A stretch of 64,000 nucleotides of DNA from Pimelobacter simplex. GTDB lineage: Bacteria > Actinomycetota > Actinomycetes > Propionibacteriales > Nocardioidaceae. Positions 43,532 to 51,885 of this stretch are shown here, one piece after another (the stretch's first letter is position 1; the number at the start of each line of letters is the position of its first letter). The notes beneath the pieces were generated by a model. The model did no database searches. It saw only the letters and a list, made by a program, of their open reading frames with translations, and was not told the origin of the DNA. The position numbers and the translations under genes were made by a program. The DNA lies in contig NZ_FOUK01000004.1 of NCBI RefSeq assembly GCF_900114845.1, forward strand, positions 558,001-622,000, written 5' to 3'.

Positions 43532-44341
43532 ATGCAGGTCACGCTCAACAACGGTGTCGTCATGCCGCAGGTCGGCTTCGGCGTCTTCCAGGTCCCGAAC
43601 GACGAGACCGAGGCGGCGGTCAGCGCCGCGCTGGAGGCCGGCTACCGCAGCATCGACACCGCCGCGATCTACGGCAACGAGGAAGGCGTCGGCCGGGCGA
43701 TCGCCGCCTCCGGCATCGCCCGCGACGAGCTGTTCGTCACCACCAAGCTCTGGAACAGCGACCACGCCTCCGCCCGCGACGCCTACGACGCCAGCCTCGA
43801 GCGGCTCGGCCTCGACCGGCTCGACCTCTACCTCATCCACTGGCCGGCGCCCGCGAACGACCGCTACCTCGACGCCTGGGCCGCCCTCGAGGAGCTGTAC
43901 GCCGCCGGCCGGGTCCGCGCCATCGGCGTCTCCAACTTCCTGCCCGAGCACCTGCGCCGCGTCGCCGACCTCGGCGGCACCGTCCCCGCCGTCAACCAGG
44001 TCGAGCTGCACCCCGCCCTCCAGCAGCGCGACGTCGTCGCCGCGAACGACGCCCTCGGCACCACCACCGAGGCGTGGAGCCCCCTCGCCCAGGGCGCCCT
44101 CCTCACCGACCCCACCATCACGACGATCGCGGAGCGCCTCGGCCGCACCCCCGCCCAGGTGATCCTGCGCTGGCACCTCCAGCAGGGCCGCGTGATCATC
44201 CCCAAGTCGGTCACGCCGTCCCGGATCGCCGCCAACCTCGACCTCGCCGGGTTCGAGCTGAGCGACGCCGACCTGGTCGCGATCGACGGGTTGGAGCGGG
44301 ACGGACGGGTGGGTCCGCACCCGGCGGAGTTCAACGGCTGA
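43532..44341 (+). CDS. Aldo/keto reductase (2,5-diketo-D-gluconate reductase-like)
   Basis: A 269-residue TIM-barrel NADPH-dependent reductase. The catalytic tetrad is visible: Asp in YRSIDTAAIYGNEEGVG with the Tyr of IYGN, Lys in VTTKLWNSDH, and His in LYLIHWPAP. The C-terminal cofactor segment is VIIPKSVTPSRIAANLDLAGFELSDAD. It reduces aldehydes or ketones, for example methylglyoxal or diketogluconate. An AGGAGAATCCCC Shine-Dalgarno precedes the ATG. Position after a MarR-controlled exporter suggests a role in detoxifying an aldehyde-type or redox-active compound. Confidence 0.9.
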   Translation: MQVTLNNGVVMPQVGFGVFQVPNDETEAAVSAALEAGYRSIDTAAIYGNEEGVGRAIAASGIARDELFVTTKLWNSDHASARDAYDASLERLGLDRLDLYLIHWPAPANDRYLDAWAALEELYAAGRVRAIGVSNFLPEHLRRVADLGGTVPAVNQVELHPALQQRDVVAANDALGTTTEAWSPLAQGALLTDPTITTIAERLGRTPAQVILRWHLQQGRVIIPKSVTPSRIAANLDLAGFELSDADLVAIDGLERDGRVGPHPAEFNG

Positions 44342-44351
44342 GCACTACTGC

Positions 44352-46103
44352 CTACTCGTCGAAGCTGACCCGCAGCACCATCCGCTGCCGGTCGCCGTCG
44401 TCCGTGACGACCAGGCCGGCGGCGTCGAGCGGCGCGATGTCCGCCTCGGACAGGTCAGTCAAGGTGGAGTCGACCAGCCAGTCGCCCGCGTCAAAGTCGG
44501 CATAGGCGATGGTGACGGCGTCCTCGGCGTCGCGCACGACCCGGCCGAAGGTCTCGTCGTCCGCGAGCGTCGCGGCCGGCTTCGCGAGCTCGTCGAGGAA
44601 GGCCGTGCTCGGCCCGATCAGCACGCCACCGTCGATCCGCTGCGAGGAGAGGTACGACGCCACCTCCGGCCCCAGGGTCGTCCGCAGCGTCGTGAGGGCC
44701 TGCTCGATCGCGTCGGCGTCGCCGGTGACCCGGGCGGCGACGGGCACGTCGCCCGGCTTGCCGGACTCGGCCCGGGCGGTGAAGTCGGCGCGGGCCGCGA
44801 ACGCCAACCGCTCGCCGCCCAGTGCCGCCAGGTCGGCCGCGGACAGTCCGGTCGCCTTCTCGAAGGCGGCGGCCGGGTCCTTCTCGCCGTCGCCGAACCA
44901 CGAGCCCAGGGGGGAGTAGTCCGCCACGGTGTCCTCGGCCCAGCCGTCGGCGAACCCGCCGCCGAACGCGATCGCGACGTCGGCCGGCAGCTCGGCGACG
45001 GCGGCCAGCGCGTCCGTGCCGTCGTACCGGTGGGTGGCGCCGGGCAGCGCCGGCTCGGCGACGAGCTCGACCTCGAGCGCGCCGTCCTCGAAGCGGGCGA
45101 CGCCGCCGAGCCCGCCGAAGTCCGCCAGCTCCTTGCGCAGCTCCGGCGGGATCAGGTCGGCCAGGGTCTCGTCGAACGCCTCGTCGAAGGACTCGTCGTC
45201 GGGGAGGTCGTCGCCTTCGTCGTCGAACGAGACGTCGCCGGGCGGGATGGGCATCTCGCCCACCGGGTCGTCCCCCGACGCCTCGAGGCCGGCGACCCAC
45301 GCGTCCAGCTCGGTCGCCGCGACGGCCGAGAGCAGCGGGCCGACGGGGTCGATCTCGGTCAGCGTCCCGAACGCGAACAGAGCGAAGAACGGGTCCTCCT
45401 CGATCGTGTCGAGCAGCACCTGCCCGGCCTCCGGGGAGGCGTAGATCGTGACCACGCCGGGATCGCCCGCCGCTCCGGTCAGCTCGCGGAACGAGCGGTC
45501 GTCGGCGAGCCGCGCCTTCCGGCTGTCGGCCAGCACCTGCCGCGCCACCGCCTCGTTGCGCGCCACCACGGCCCACCCGTCGCCGGTCGCGAAGCCGGCG
45601 TCGTCCCCGCAGCCCGCGATCGCCTTCTCCAGCCCGGCCCGCGCCGCGTCCGCATCGCCGGCCTGCACGACCAGCACCGGCTCCGGCTGCTCCTGAGGGA
45701 CGACGGCCAGCGCGGCCCGGTCGCCTGCCCAGTCGTCGAGGTCGTCGTACGACAGGTCGCAGCCGCTGTCGGACCTCACCCCCTCGACGAGCGAGCGGCG
45801 CAGGTCGTCCTGGCTCGACAGCCCCAGGTGCTTCTTGAGGCTCGGGAACCGCCGCAGCGTGTCGTACGCCGCCAGCTTCTGCCCACCCGGCGGGTCGAGG
45901 TCCACCCCGACGTACGCGAGCGTGTCTGCGGGCAGCGCCTCCGCAGCCTGCGGCCCCTGGGCGAACCAGCCCTGCCACGCCCACACCCCGGCGCCGGCGA
46001 CGGCCACGACGCCCACGGCGCCGGCCGCGACCACCGCCGTGCGGCGGCGCCGGCGCGACGGGGCGGGCGGGGCGGACGGCGCGATGTCGTCGAGTGAGCT
46101 CAT
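44352..46103 (-). CDS. DUF3352 membrane-anchored protein
   Basis: A 583-residue protein with a basic cytoplasmic N terminus (RRRRRTAVVAAG) and a single membrane helix near residues 23-45. A long extracytoplasmic region follows with the DUF3352 pattern: ALPADTLAYVGVDLDPPGGQKLAAYDTLRRFPSL near the start, then repeated regions of alternating alpha/beta with KATGLSAADLAALGGERLAFA. An acidic low-complexity stretch (FDDEGDDLPDDESFDEAFDE) lies near the middle. The family is common in actinobacteria and cyanobacteria and has no established function. It is convergent with the aldo/keto reductase gene and separated by 40 bp from the symporter operon. Confidence 0.82.
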   Translation of the reverse strand: MSSLDDIAPSAPPAPSRRRRRTAVVAAGAVGVVAVAGAGVWAWQGWFAQGPQAAEALPADTLAYVGVDLDPPGGQKLAAYDTLRRFPSLKKHLGLSSQDDLRRSLVEGVRSDSGCDLSYDDLDDWAGDRAALAVVPQEQPEPVLVVQAGDADAARAGLEKAIAGCGDDAGFATGDGWAVVARNEAVARQVLADSRKARLADDRSFRELTGAAGDPGVVTIYASPEAGQVLLDTIEEDPFFALFAFGTLTEIDPVGPLLSAVAATELDAWVAGLEASGDDPVGEMPIPPGDVSFDDEGDDLPDDESFDEAFDETLADLIPPELRKELADFGGLGGVARFEDGALEVELVAEPALPGATHRYDGTDALAAVAELPADVAIAFGGGFADGWAEDTVADYSPLGSWFGDGEKDPAAAFEKATGLSAADLAALGGERLAFAARADFTARAESGKPGDVPVAARVTGDADAIEQALTTLRTTLGPEVASYLSSQRIDGGVLIGPSTAFLDELAKPAATLADDETFGRVVRDAEDAVTIAYADFDAGDWLVDSTLTDLSEADIAPLDAAGLVVTDDGDRQRMVLRVSFDE

Positions 46104-46143
46104 CGCGACACCCTAGGGGACAAGACGGGGCAAGGGAGGGTGA

Positions 46144-47655
46144 TCAGCCCGGTCCGGCGCCCAGGACCTCCGGCGTGTGCAGCCGGACGAGGAACCGCCG
46201 CGCGTGCGCCGGCTCCCGTCCGGCCGTCGCGAGCGACACCCCGACCATGACGAGGACGGCGAGCGGCACGCTCCACGCCGCCGGCTGCCCCAGCAGGGCC
46301 CCGGCCCAGCCGCCGGGGGAGTAGCCCGCGAGCGTGGCGATCGCCGCCCCGCCCGCGCCCAGCCCGCCCGCGGCGAGGCCGGCGAGCGCCCCGGCGTCGG
46401 TCAGCCGGCGCCACCAGATGCCGAGCACCAGGAGGGGGCAGAACGTCGACGCAGCCACCGCGAACGCCAACCCGACCGACTGGGCGACTCCGACGTTGCG
46501 CACCAGCAGCGCGCCCACCAGCGGGATCACCACCGCGACGACAGCCGCGAGCCGGAAGGCGGCCACGCCGCCGCGCTGCTCGCCGACGAGCCGGGTGGTC
46601 ACGTCCTGGGTGAGGACGCCGGAGACCGCGATCGCGAGCCCGGACGACGTCGAGAGGAAGGCCGCGAAGGCGCCGGCCGTGACCAGGCCGGTCAGCAGGT
46701 CCCCGCCGAGCCCGTCGAGCATCAGCCGCGGCAGCTCCAGCACCAGGACGTCGGAGCGTCCCTCGGCGACCAGGCGGCCGGCGTACACGCGGCCGAGGGC
46801 GGCGTACACCGGCGGCCAGAGGTAGAAGAGGCCCAGCAGCGCGAGCACGACGACCGTGGTCCGGCGCGCGGCGCGGCCGTCCGGGTTCGTGTAGAAGCGG
46901 ACCACCACGTGCGGCAGCCCCATCGTGCCGAGGAACAGCGCGGCGATCAGCGAGTACGTCGTGTAGAGGCCGATCCCGCCGTCGCCCGCGACCGGCACCG
47001 ACCAGCCGTCCGCACCCGCCCGCGCGTGCGGCCGGCCGTCACCCCACCACACGACGAGCAGGACGGCGACCGGGACGAGCAGCGCCGTCAGCTTGAGCCA
47101 GTACTGGAACGCCTGGACGAACGTCACCGACCGCATCCCGCCGGACGTCACGTTGGCGAGCACCACCCCGCCGACGACGACCGGCCCGGCCCACTCCGGC
47201 GCCCCGATCGCGGTCCGCAGGGTCAGTCCCGCCCCCTCGAACTGCGGGATCAGGTAGAGCCAGCCGATGCCGACCACCAGCAGCGAGCACGCCGCGCGGA
47301 CCGCCCGCGAGCCCAGCCGGGCCTCGGCGAAGTCCGGCAGCGTGTAGGCACCCGATCGGCGCAGCGGTGCCGCCACCAGCACCAGCAGGACCAGGTAGCC
47401 GGCGGTCCACCCGACCGGGTACCAGAGCATGTCGGCGCCGCCCACGAGCAGCAGCCCGGCGATGCCGAGGAAGGACGCCGCCGACAGGTACTCCCCGCCG
47501 ATCGCCGACGCGTTCAGCGCCGGGCGCACCGTGCGCGAGGCGACGAAGAAGTCGCTCGTCGTCCGGGAGAAGCGCAGCCCCCAGGTGCCGATCGCCAGCG
47601 TCACCAGGGTGACCAGGACGACCGCGACCAGGCCGGGGACGGCGGCGGTGTTCAT
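46144..47655 (-). CDS. SSS-family symporter (acetate/pyruvate-type), controlled by LytS/LytTR system
   Basis: A 503-residue sodium:solute symporter with about 13 helices: FFVASRTVRPALNASAIGGEYLSAASFLGIAGL, IGWLYLIPQFEGAGLTLR, TSGGMRSVTFVQAFQYWLK, FLGTMGLPHVVVRFYTNPDG and FLSTSSGLAIAVSGVLTQDV. It is related to, but clearly distinct from, the ActP-like protein at 13219. The substrate is probably a short organic acid. It is the last gene of a four-gene operon (histidine kinase, LytTR regulator, small membrane protein, symporter) linked by 4-base overlaps, so its expression likely responds to its own substrate. Confidence 0.88.
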   Translation of the reverse strand: MNTAAVPGLVAVVLVTLVTLAIGTWGLRFSRTTSDFFVASRTVRPALNASAIGGEYLSAASFLGIAGLLLVGGADMLWYPVGWTAGYLVLLVLVAAPLRRSGAYTLPDFAEARLGSRAVRAACSLLVVGIGWLYLIPQFEGAGLTLRTAIGAPEWAGPVVVGGVVLANVTSGGMRSVTFVQAFQYWLKLTALLVPVAVLLVVWWGDGRPHARAGADGWSVPVAGDGGIGLYTTYSLIAALFLGTMGLPHVVVRFYTNPDGRAARRTTVVVLALLGLFYLWPPVYAALGRVYAGRLVAEGRSDVLVLELPRLMLDGLGGDLLTGLVTAGAFAAFLSTSSGLAIAVSGVLTQDVTTRLVGEQRGGVAAFRLAAVVAVVIPLVGALLVRNVGVAQSVGLAFAVAASTFCPLLVLGIWWRRLTDAGALAGLAAGGLGAGGAAIATLAGYSPGGWAGALLGQPAAWSVPLAVLVMVGVSLATAGREPAHARRFLVRLHTPEVLGAGPG

Positions 47656-48047
47656 GAGGTCTCGGGGCTGTCGGCGTTGTCGGCGTTGTCGCCGTGGACC
47701 AGGTCGGCGAACGCGCGCTCGTTGCGCTCGGCCCGTCGTACGTAGCGCCAGGCGAGCAGCAGCAGGAACGGGTGCGCCAGGACGCCGAGCAGCAGCCACG
47801 GCAGCGGGATCCCCAGCGGCTGCGCGTCCGCCAGCCCGGGCGCGAGGTGGAAGACCAGCGGCACGATCCCGAGCGTCGCCGCCAGCAGCCCCAGCACCCG
47901 GACCGCGAGCCCGAGCTGCTCGCGCAGCAGCGAGCGGAGGTAGACGTCGCCCAGCGCCGTCTGCTCGTGGACGTCGCCGAGCCGGCTCGCCGGACGCCCC
48001 GCGGCCGGGTGCCGCGGAGGACCGGTGACCCGCACCCGCTCGGTCAT
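47652..48047 (-). CDS. Small membrane protein paired with SSS symporter
   Basis: A 131-residue protein with two hydrophobic helices (around AVRVLGLLAATLGIVPLVFHL and PLPWLLLGVLAHPFLLLLAWRYV) between a basic N-terminal segment and a charged C terminus. Size, topology and position directly before a symporter gene parallel the DUF485 protein that precedes actP, although the sequence is not an obvious DUF485 member. ATG 48047 overlaps the regulator stop, and its own stop overlaps the symporter ATG. Probable accessory subunit of the symporter. Confidence 0.75.
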   Translation of the reverse strand: MTERVRVTGPPRHPAAGRPASRLGDVHEQTALGDVYLRSLLREQLGLAVRVLGLLAATLGIVPLVFHLAPGLADAQPLGIPLPWLLLGVLAHPFLLLLAWRYVRRAERNERAFADLVHGDNADNADSPETS

Positions 48048-48859
48048 GACCCCGCGCGTGCCCGCCGGACCAGGACGTCGCGCAGCCCCCGGGTGTGCCG
48101 CCGGCTGACCGGCAGCTCGTCCCCGGTCGCGCCGATCCGCACCGACGTGCGCCCCGCCTCGGTCCGCACCTCGGTCACGTGGGCCAGCGCGACCAGCAGC
48201 GAGCGGTGGATCCGGTGGAAGCCCGCCTCCGCCCACTCCTCCTCCAGCGTCGTCAGCGGGATCCGGACCAGGTACGCCTCCCCGCCCGTCGTGTGCAGCC
48301 GGGCGTAGTCGCCCTGCGCCTCGACGTACGTGATGTCGCCGCGGTCGACGAACCGGGTCACGCCCCCGCGCTCGACGGCGACCTGGGTGTCGGTCGCGGC
48401 CCGCTGCGGCGCCGCGCCGCCGAGGACCCGCCGGACGGCCTCGGCGAGCCGCTCGGGCCGGACCGGCTTGAGCACGTAGTCGACCGCCCGCAGGTCGAAG
48501 GCGTCGACCGCGTGCTGCTCGTGCGCGGTCACGAACACCACCGGCGGCGGCTGCTTGAACCGGCCCAGCACCTCGGCCAGCTCGAGCCCGCTCAGCCCGG
48601 GCATCTGGACGTCGAGGAAGACGCAGTCGACCTCGCGCTCGCGCAGGATCCGCAGCCCGTCGGTCGCCGACTGGCAGGCGATCACCTCCGCCACCCGCTC
48701 GTCGGCCTCGAGGAGGTAGGTGAGCTCGTCGAGGGCGGGGCGCTCGTCGTCGACCGCCAGCACCCGGAGGCCCCCGCGCTGCTCGCGCTGCTCGCGCTGC
48801 TCGCGCTGGTCGCGCTGGTCGCGCTGGTCGCGCTGGTCGAGCTTGTCGAGACCCGTCAC
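48044..48859 (-). CDS. LytTR-family response regulator
   Basis: A 271-residue regulator. After an unusual repetitive N terminus (seven RDQ or REQ units), a receiver domain starts near residue 31 (LRVLAVDDERPALDEL), with phosphoacceptor Asp83 in CVFLDVQMPGLSG and the Lys in YVLKPVRPERL. A C-terminal LytTR DNA-binding domain follows (RFVDRGDITYVEAQGDYARLHTTGG; FHRIHRSLLVALAHVTEV; LPVSRRHTRGLRDVL). LytTR regulators such as BtsR/PyrR control transporters of pyruvate-like acids. GTG 48859 overlaps the kinase stop by 4 bases. The downstream gene pair encodes the probable target symporter. Confidence 0.9.
   Translation of the reverse strand: MTGLDKLDQRDQRDQRDQREQREQREQRGGLRVLAVDDERPALDELTYLLEADERVAEVIACQSATDGLRILREREVDCVFLDVQMPGLSGLELAEVLGRFKQPPPVVFVTAHEQHAVDAFDLRAVDYVLKPVRPERLAEAVRRVLGGAAPQRAATDTQVAVERGGVTRFVDRGDITYVEAQGDYARLHTTGGEAYLVRIPLTTLEEEWAEAGFHRIHRSLLVALAHVTEVRTEAGRTSVRIGATGDELPVSRRHTRGLRDVLVRRARAGS
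48776..48838 (-). repeat. Coding 9-bp tandem repeat, seven units
   Basis: Seven uninterrupted 9-bp units (three GCGCTGCTC, four GCGCTGGTC on the plus strand) encode the RDQ/REQ N-terminal extension of the LytTR regulator. Each unit is three codons, so copy-number change would keep the frame. Near-identical units suggest recent slippage. Confidence 0.9.
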
Positions 48860-49989
48860 ACCGTCACCCCCGGGGCGAACTTCGGCACGCGCACGATCAC
48901 CTTGGTCCCGGCCCCCGGTGCGGTCTCCACGACCAGACCGTAGTCGTCGCCGAAGGTCGCGCGCAGCCGCGCGTCCACGTTGCCCAGGCCGACCGAGTCG
49001 AGCGAGGCATCGCCGGCGAGCGCACGTCGTACCTTGTCGGGGTCCTCGCCGACCCCGTTGTCCTCCACCTCGAGGACCGCCTCGTGCCCGCGATCATGGG
49101 CGACGATCGTCAGCTGGCCGACCTGCTCGACGCTCTCGAGCCCGTGCCGGACCGCGTTCTCGACCAGCGGCTGGATGCACAGGAACGGCACCACGACCGG
49201 CAGCACCTCCGGCGCCACGTTGAGCGTCACCTGCAGCCGGTCGCCGAACCGCGCCTGCTCGAGCAGCAGGTAGCGCTCGATCGAGCGCAGCTCCTCGGCG
49301 AGCGTCGTGAACTCGCCGTGGCGCCGGAACGAGTACCGCGTGAAGTCGGCGAACTCCAGCAGCAGCTCGCGCGCCCGGTCCGGGTCGGTGCGGACGAAGC
49401 TGGCGATCGCGTTGAGCGAGTTGTAGACGAAGTGCGGGCTGATCTGCGCCCGCAGCGCCCGGACCTCGGCCTCGATCATCCGGTTGCGGTGCGCGTCGAG
49501 CTCGGCCAGCGCGAGCTGCCCGGAGACCCACTCGGCGACCTCCTCGGTCGCCCGGACCAGCCCCGCTGTCGGCGTCGGCGCGAACGCCTGGACGGTCCCC
49601 AGCACCCGGCCCTCGACGACCAGCGGGCTCACCACCCCGGTCCGGATCGGGCACCCGTTCGTCGTGCACCCGAGCTGGCCGCGGTCCACCGTGCGGGTCG
49701 TGCCCTTCTCGATCGCGAGCAGCCCCACCGCCGCCGCCTGCTCGACGTGGTGCTGCCCCAGCCCGTCCCACGCGAGGACCGCCTCGGTGTCGGTGATCGC
49801 CACCGCCGGCGTCCCCAGCAGGTTCCGCAGGTGCCGGACCGCGCGCTCCGCGCTCTGCGTCGTCAGCCCCTCCCGCAGCGCCGGCGCCGCCAGGGACGCC
49901 TGGTGCAGCGCCCGGAACGCCGCCCGGTCGGCCTCGCTCCCGAGCCGCCCCCGCCGCCACCGCCGGTCCGTCCGCATGGGACTCATCAT
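48856..49989 (-). CDS. LytS/BtsS-type sensor histidine kinase
   Basis: A kinase of about 377 residues without obvious membrane helices. The N-terminal half resembles a GAF-like sensor (AVAITDTEAVLAWDGLGQHH; GCTTNGCPIRTGVVSPLVVEGRVLGTVQAF, containing two closely spaced cysteines). The His_kinase domain has phosphoacceptor His in ALRAQISPHFVYNSLNAIASFV, and the ATPase domain has VPFLCIQPLVENAVRHGLE and a GLGNVDARLRATFG box. Soluble GAF-LytS proteins sense cytoplasmic ligands. ATG 49989, 49986 and 49977 are all possible starts; 49989 is taken, with moderate certainty. The 22-bp repeats at 49998 begin only 9 bp upstream. Confidence 0.85.
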   Translation of the reverse strand: MMSPMRTDRRWRRGRLGSEADRAAFRALHQASLAAPALREGLTTQSAERAVRHLRNLLGTPAVAITDTEAVLAWDGLGQHHVEQAAAVGLLAIEKGTTRTVDRGQLGCTTNGCPIRTGVVSPLVVEGRVLGTVQAFAPTPTAGLVRATEEVAEWVSGQLALAELDAHRNRMIEAEVRALRAQISPHFVYNSLNAIASFVRTDPDRARELLLEFADFTRYSFRRHGEFTTLAEELRSIERYLLLEQARFGDRLQVTLNVAPEVLPVVVPFLCIQPLVENAVRHGLESVEQVGQLTIVAHDRGHEAVLEVEDNGVGEDPDKVRRALAGDASLDSVGLGNVDARLRATFGDDYGLVVETAPGAGTKVIVRVPKFAPGVTV

Positions 49990-49997
49990 GCCCGCCG

Positions 49998-50063
49998 AAG
50001 TGCGCGGGTTGCGGGTGCGAGGTGCGGGGGTTGCGGGTGCGAGGTGCGGGCGTTGCGGGTTCG
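49998..50063. repeat. 22-bp tandem repeat, three units
   Basis: Three head-to-tail 22-bp units at 49998-50019, 50020-50041 and 50042-50063 follow the pattern ARGTGCGNGNGTTGCGGGTKCG, with a partial fourth. They match the units at 6360-6448 except for a C-to-G change near the end. The block lies between a methyltransferase stop (50105) and the LytS-type kinase start. Confidence 0.85.
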
Positions 50064-50104
50064 AGGTGGGCGCGCGCGGGAGCGGGCCGGCGCCCGGCCG
50101 CGGG

Positions 50105-51112
50105 TCAGCGGAAGTCGATGAGCAGCATGCCCGAGTCGTCGTCGGCCGGCGGCTCGACGGCGGGCGCCAGCGCGACCGGGACGGTCGGCTCGCCGATGTA
50201 CTCGCCCTCGGCCAGGCGCGCGTCAGCCCCGACCGGGTCCCTGCCGGTGTCGCTGCTTGCCTCTGCGCTCGCGGCACGGGCGTCGGCGTGGGCGGCGGGG
50301 CCGTCGGCTCCGTCGGTCTCGGCAGCAGCCACCCGCTCCGGCGCCGGGTTCTTCGCGACGGTCTTGGGCTGGATGGCCACGACCGCCCGGTAGCACTCGG
50401 TCACGTAGGGCAGCTGCATCCCGTCCATGCCGCGGCCGAAGTCGTCGTAGAACGCCAGCACCTCGCGCACGCGCGACTCCTGCGCGCTGCGCTCCAGCCC
50501 GGCCACGTCCGGCAGCGAGCGGACCAGGTCCTGCACCGACGAGCGGTCGATCACCTGCCACTGCTTGAACGAGATCTCCTCGACCGGTCCGAAGTACACC
50601 GACGACTCGAGCTCGTCGCCCGCGCCCGTACCGGCGCTCTGGCGCCCGATCAGCCCGCCGAGGCGCTTGACCCACGGGATCCGCTCGTCGCGCACGTTGC
50701 GCACGAGCGCGAGCGAACCGCCGCGCTTGAGCACCCGCGCGATCTCGGGCAGCGCCTTCTCGTGGTCGAACCACTCGTACGCCTCGCCCACCACCACGAT
50801 GTCGAAGGTCGCGTCGGCGGCCGGGATCTCCTCGGCGCTCGTCTGGGAGACCCGCAGCTCGGGCAGCCGCAGGGCCAGCCGGTCGAGCATCCGCGGGTCG
50901 GGGTCGGTGGCATGCACGTCGTGCCCGAGCGCGACCAGGTGCTCGGTGAGCTTGCCGGTGCCGGCACCCAGCTCCAGCACGGTCAGCGGCTCGTCGCCGA
51001 CCAACCACTCCGCCGCCTCCCGCGGGTAGCCGGGCCGGCCGCGGTCGTACGCCTCCGCCACGGCCCCGAAGGACAGGCCGGGCGCTGCGCTGGGAGTGGA
51101 GTCGGTAGCCAT
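50105..51112 (-). CDS. Class I SAM-dependent methyltransferase with C-terminal extension
   Basis: A 335-residue protein. An N-terminal methyltransferase_11/25-type domain covers about residues 10-200: LSFGAVAEAYDRGRPGYPREAAEWL, motif I VLELGAGTGKLTEHL, the acidic ATDPDPRML, and post-I FDIVVVGEAYEWFDHEKALPEIARVLKRGG. A C-terminal part of about 80 residues is acidic and Ala/Pro-rich with no recognised domain, ending in DDDSGMLLIDFR. The N-terminal domain resembles ubiquinone/menaquinone-type and trans-aconitate methyltransferases, but the substrate is unknown. ATG 51112 is chosen because it directly precedes the domain; the longer frame overlaps the vapC region. Confidence 0.8.
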   Translation of the reverse strand: MATDSTPSAAPGLSFGAVAEAYDRGRPGYPREAAEWLVGDEPLTVLELGAGTGKLTEHLVALGHDVHATDPDPRMLDRLALRLPELRVSQTSAEEIPAADATFDIVVVGEAYEWFDHEKALPEIARVLKRGGSLALVRNVRDERIPWVKRLGGLIGRQSAGTGAGDELESSVYFGPVEEISFKQWQVIDRSSVQDLVRSLPDVAGLERSAQESRVREVLAFYDDFGRGMDGMQLPYVTECYRAVVAIQPKTVAKNPAPERVAAAETDGADGPAAHADARAASAEASSDTGRDPVGADARLAEGEYIGEPTVPVALAPAVEPPADDDSGMLLIDFR

Positions 51113-51158
51113 CCCGCCGAGGGTACGGCGAGCGCGGCCCCGGATCGTGGAGGCACGC

Positions 51159-51545
51159 TCAGCGGGCGCGCAGGACGTCAGTGTGCGTGAAGTCCACCCC
51201 CTTGAAGAGCAGCGGCTCACCCGAGGTGGCGCTCAGCGCGTACGCGAAGCAGTCACCGAAGTTGAGCCGGGCCGGTGAGCCGGACCCGCGACCGTAGCGA
51301 CGGAAGGCGATCCGGGCCGCCCGTGCGTGGGTCTCGGTGACCGGCTCGATGGTGACGCCGAGCTCGCCCATCAACCGGTCGAGCCGGTCGCCCGCGGCGA
51401 CCCGCTTCCCGTCGGCCACCATCGTCGCCTCGACCCAGTTCGCCGCCGAGACCCGCGCCGGCTGCGCTGCCATCAGGTCGGCGAAGTCGGAGGCCTCCTT
51501 CTCCGCGAAGAGGACCGCGATCAGGGCCGAGGTGTCGACGATCAT
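51159..51545 (-). CDS. vapC: VapC-family PIN-domain toxin
   Basis: A 128-residue PIN-domain ribonuclease. The conserved acidic residues are in place: Asp4 in MIVDTSALIAVLF, Glu39 in ANWVEATMV, Asp98 in NFGDCFAYALS and Asp118 in FKGVDFTHTD. The toxin would cleave RNA when freed from its partner. It overlaps the vapB stop by four bases, the standard toxin-antitoxin arrangement. The conserved RLNFGDCFAYALA wording fits the large mycobacterial/rhizobial VapC subgroup. Confidence 0.92.
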   Translation of the reverse strand: MIVDTSALIAVLFAEKEASDFADLMAAQPARVSAANWVEATMVADGKRVAAGDRLDRLMGELGVTIEPVTETHARAARIAFRRYGRGSGSPARLNFGDCFAYALSATSGEPLLFKGVDFTHTDVLRAR

Positions 51546-51814
51546 GCGGGCAGGCCCGTCTCCGGGTCGTACAGGTCGTTCTCCTCGCGGATCCGGTCGT
51601 CCCCGGCTGTGGCGGGTAGGTCGGCCACCTCCACCTGGATGCGGTGGATCGCGTCGAGCCGCCGCTCCCGGTCGGCAGCCACCGGGTCGCTCCCGTAGTT
51701 CTTCAGCAGCAACTCCAACGCCTCCTCGATCGCACTCGTCTGGGTCTTGCCGGTCACCCGCGCCGCCTCGCGGGCGAGCGCGTGCACCCGCTCGTTCTTG
51801 ATGTTCAGGCTCAT
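51542..51814 (-). CDS. vapB: VapB-family antitoxin (Rv0623/PSK-like)
   Basis: A 90-residue antitoxin of the PF07704 type. The ribbon-helix-helix-like N terminus is LNIKNERVHALAREAARVTGKTQTSAIEEALELLL, followed by a charged toxin-binding tail (REENDLYDPETGLPA). It neutralises VapC and, with it, represses the operon. It starts at ATG 51814 with a GGAGG-type sequence upstream. Four CTACC boxes occupy the upstream region at 51833-51876. Confidence 0.9.
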   Translation of the reverse strand: MSLNIKNERVHALAREAARVTGKTQTSAIEEALELLLKNYGSDPVAADRERRLDAIHRIQVEVADLPATAGDDRIREENDLYDPETGLPA

Positions 51815-51832
51815 CTCGACCTCCGCAGGCAG

Positions 51833-51876
51833 TCTACCCTCTACCTTCTGTCAAATCTACCTTTCTACCCTTCTAG
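51833..51876. promoter_or_regulatory. Repeated boxes upstream of vapBC
   Basis: Four CTACC boxes (51834, 51841, 51857, 51865) lie in a locally AT-richer 44-bp stretch. On the minus strand they read GGTAG, with a consensus-like TTGACA at the centre. This is a plausible promoter-operator for autoregulation by VapBC, and it also lies just upstream of the divergent Fic-like gene at 51886. Confidence 0.5.
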
Positions 51877-51885
51877 GCTGCAGCC

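Noticed and set aside
48776..48838. Short tandem repeat as a CRISPR array
   Set aside because: Units are 9 bp, contiguous, without spacers, and lie inside a coding frame.
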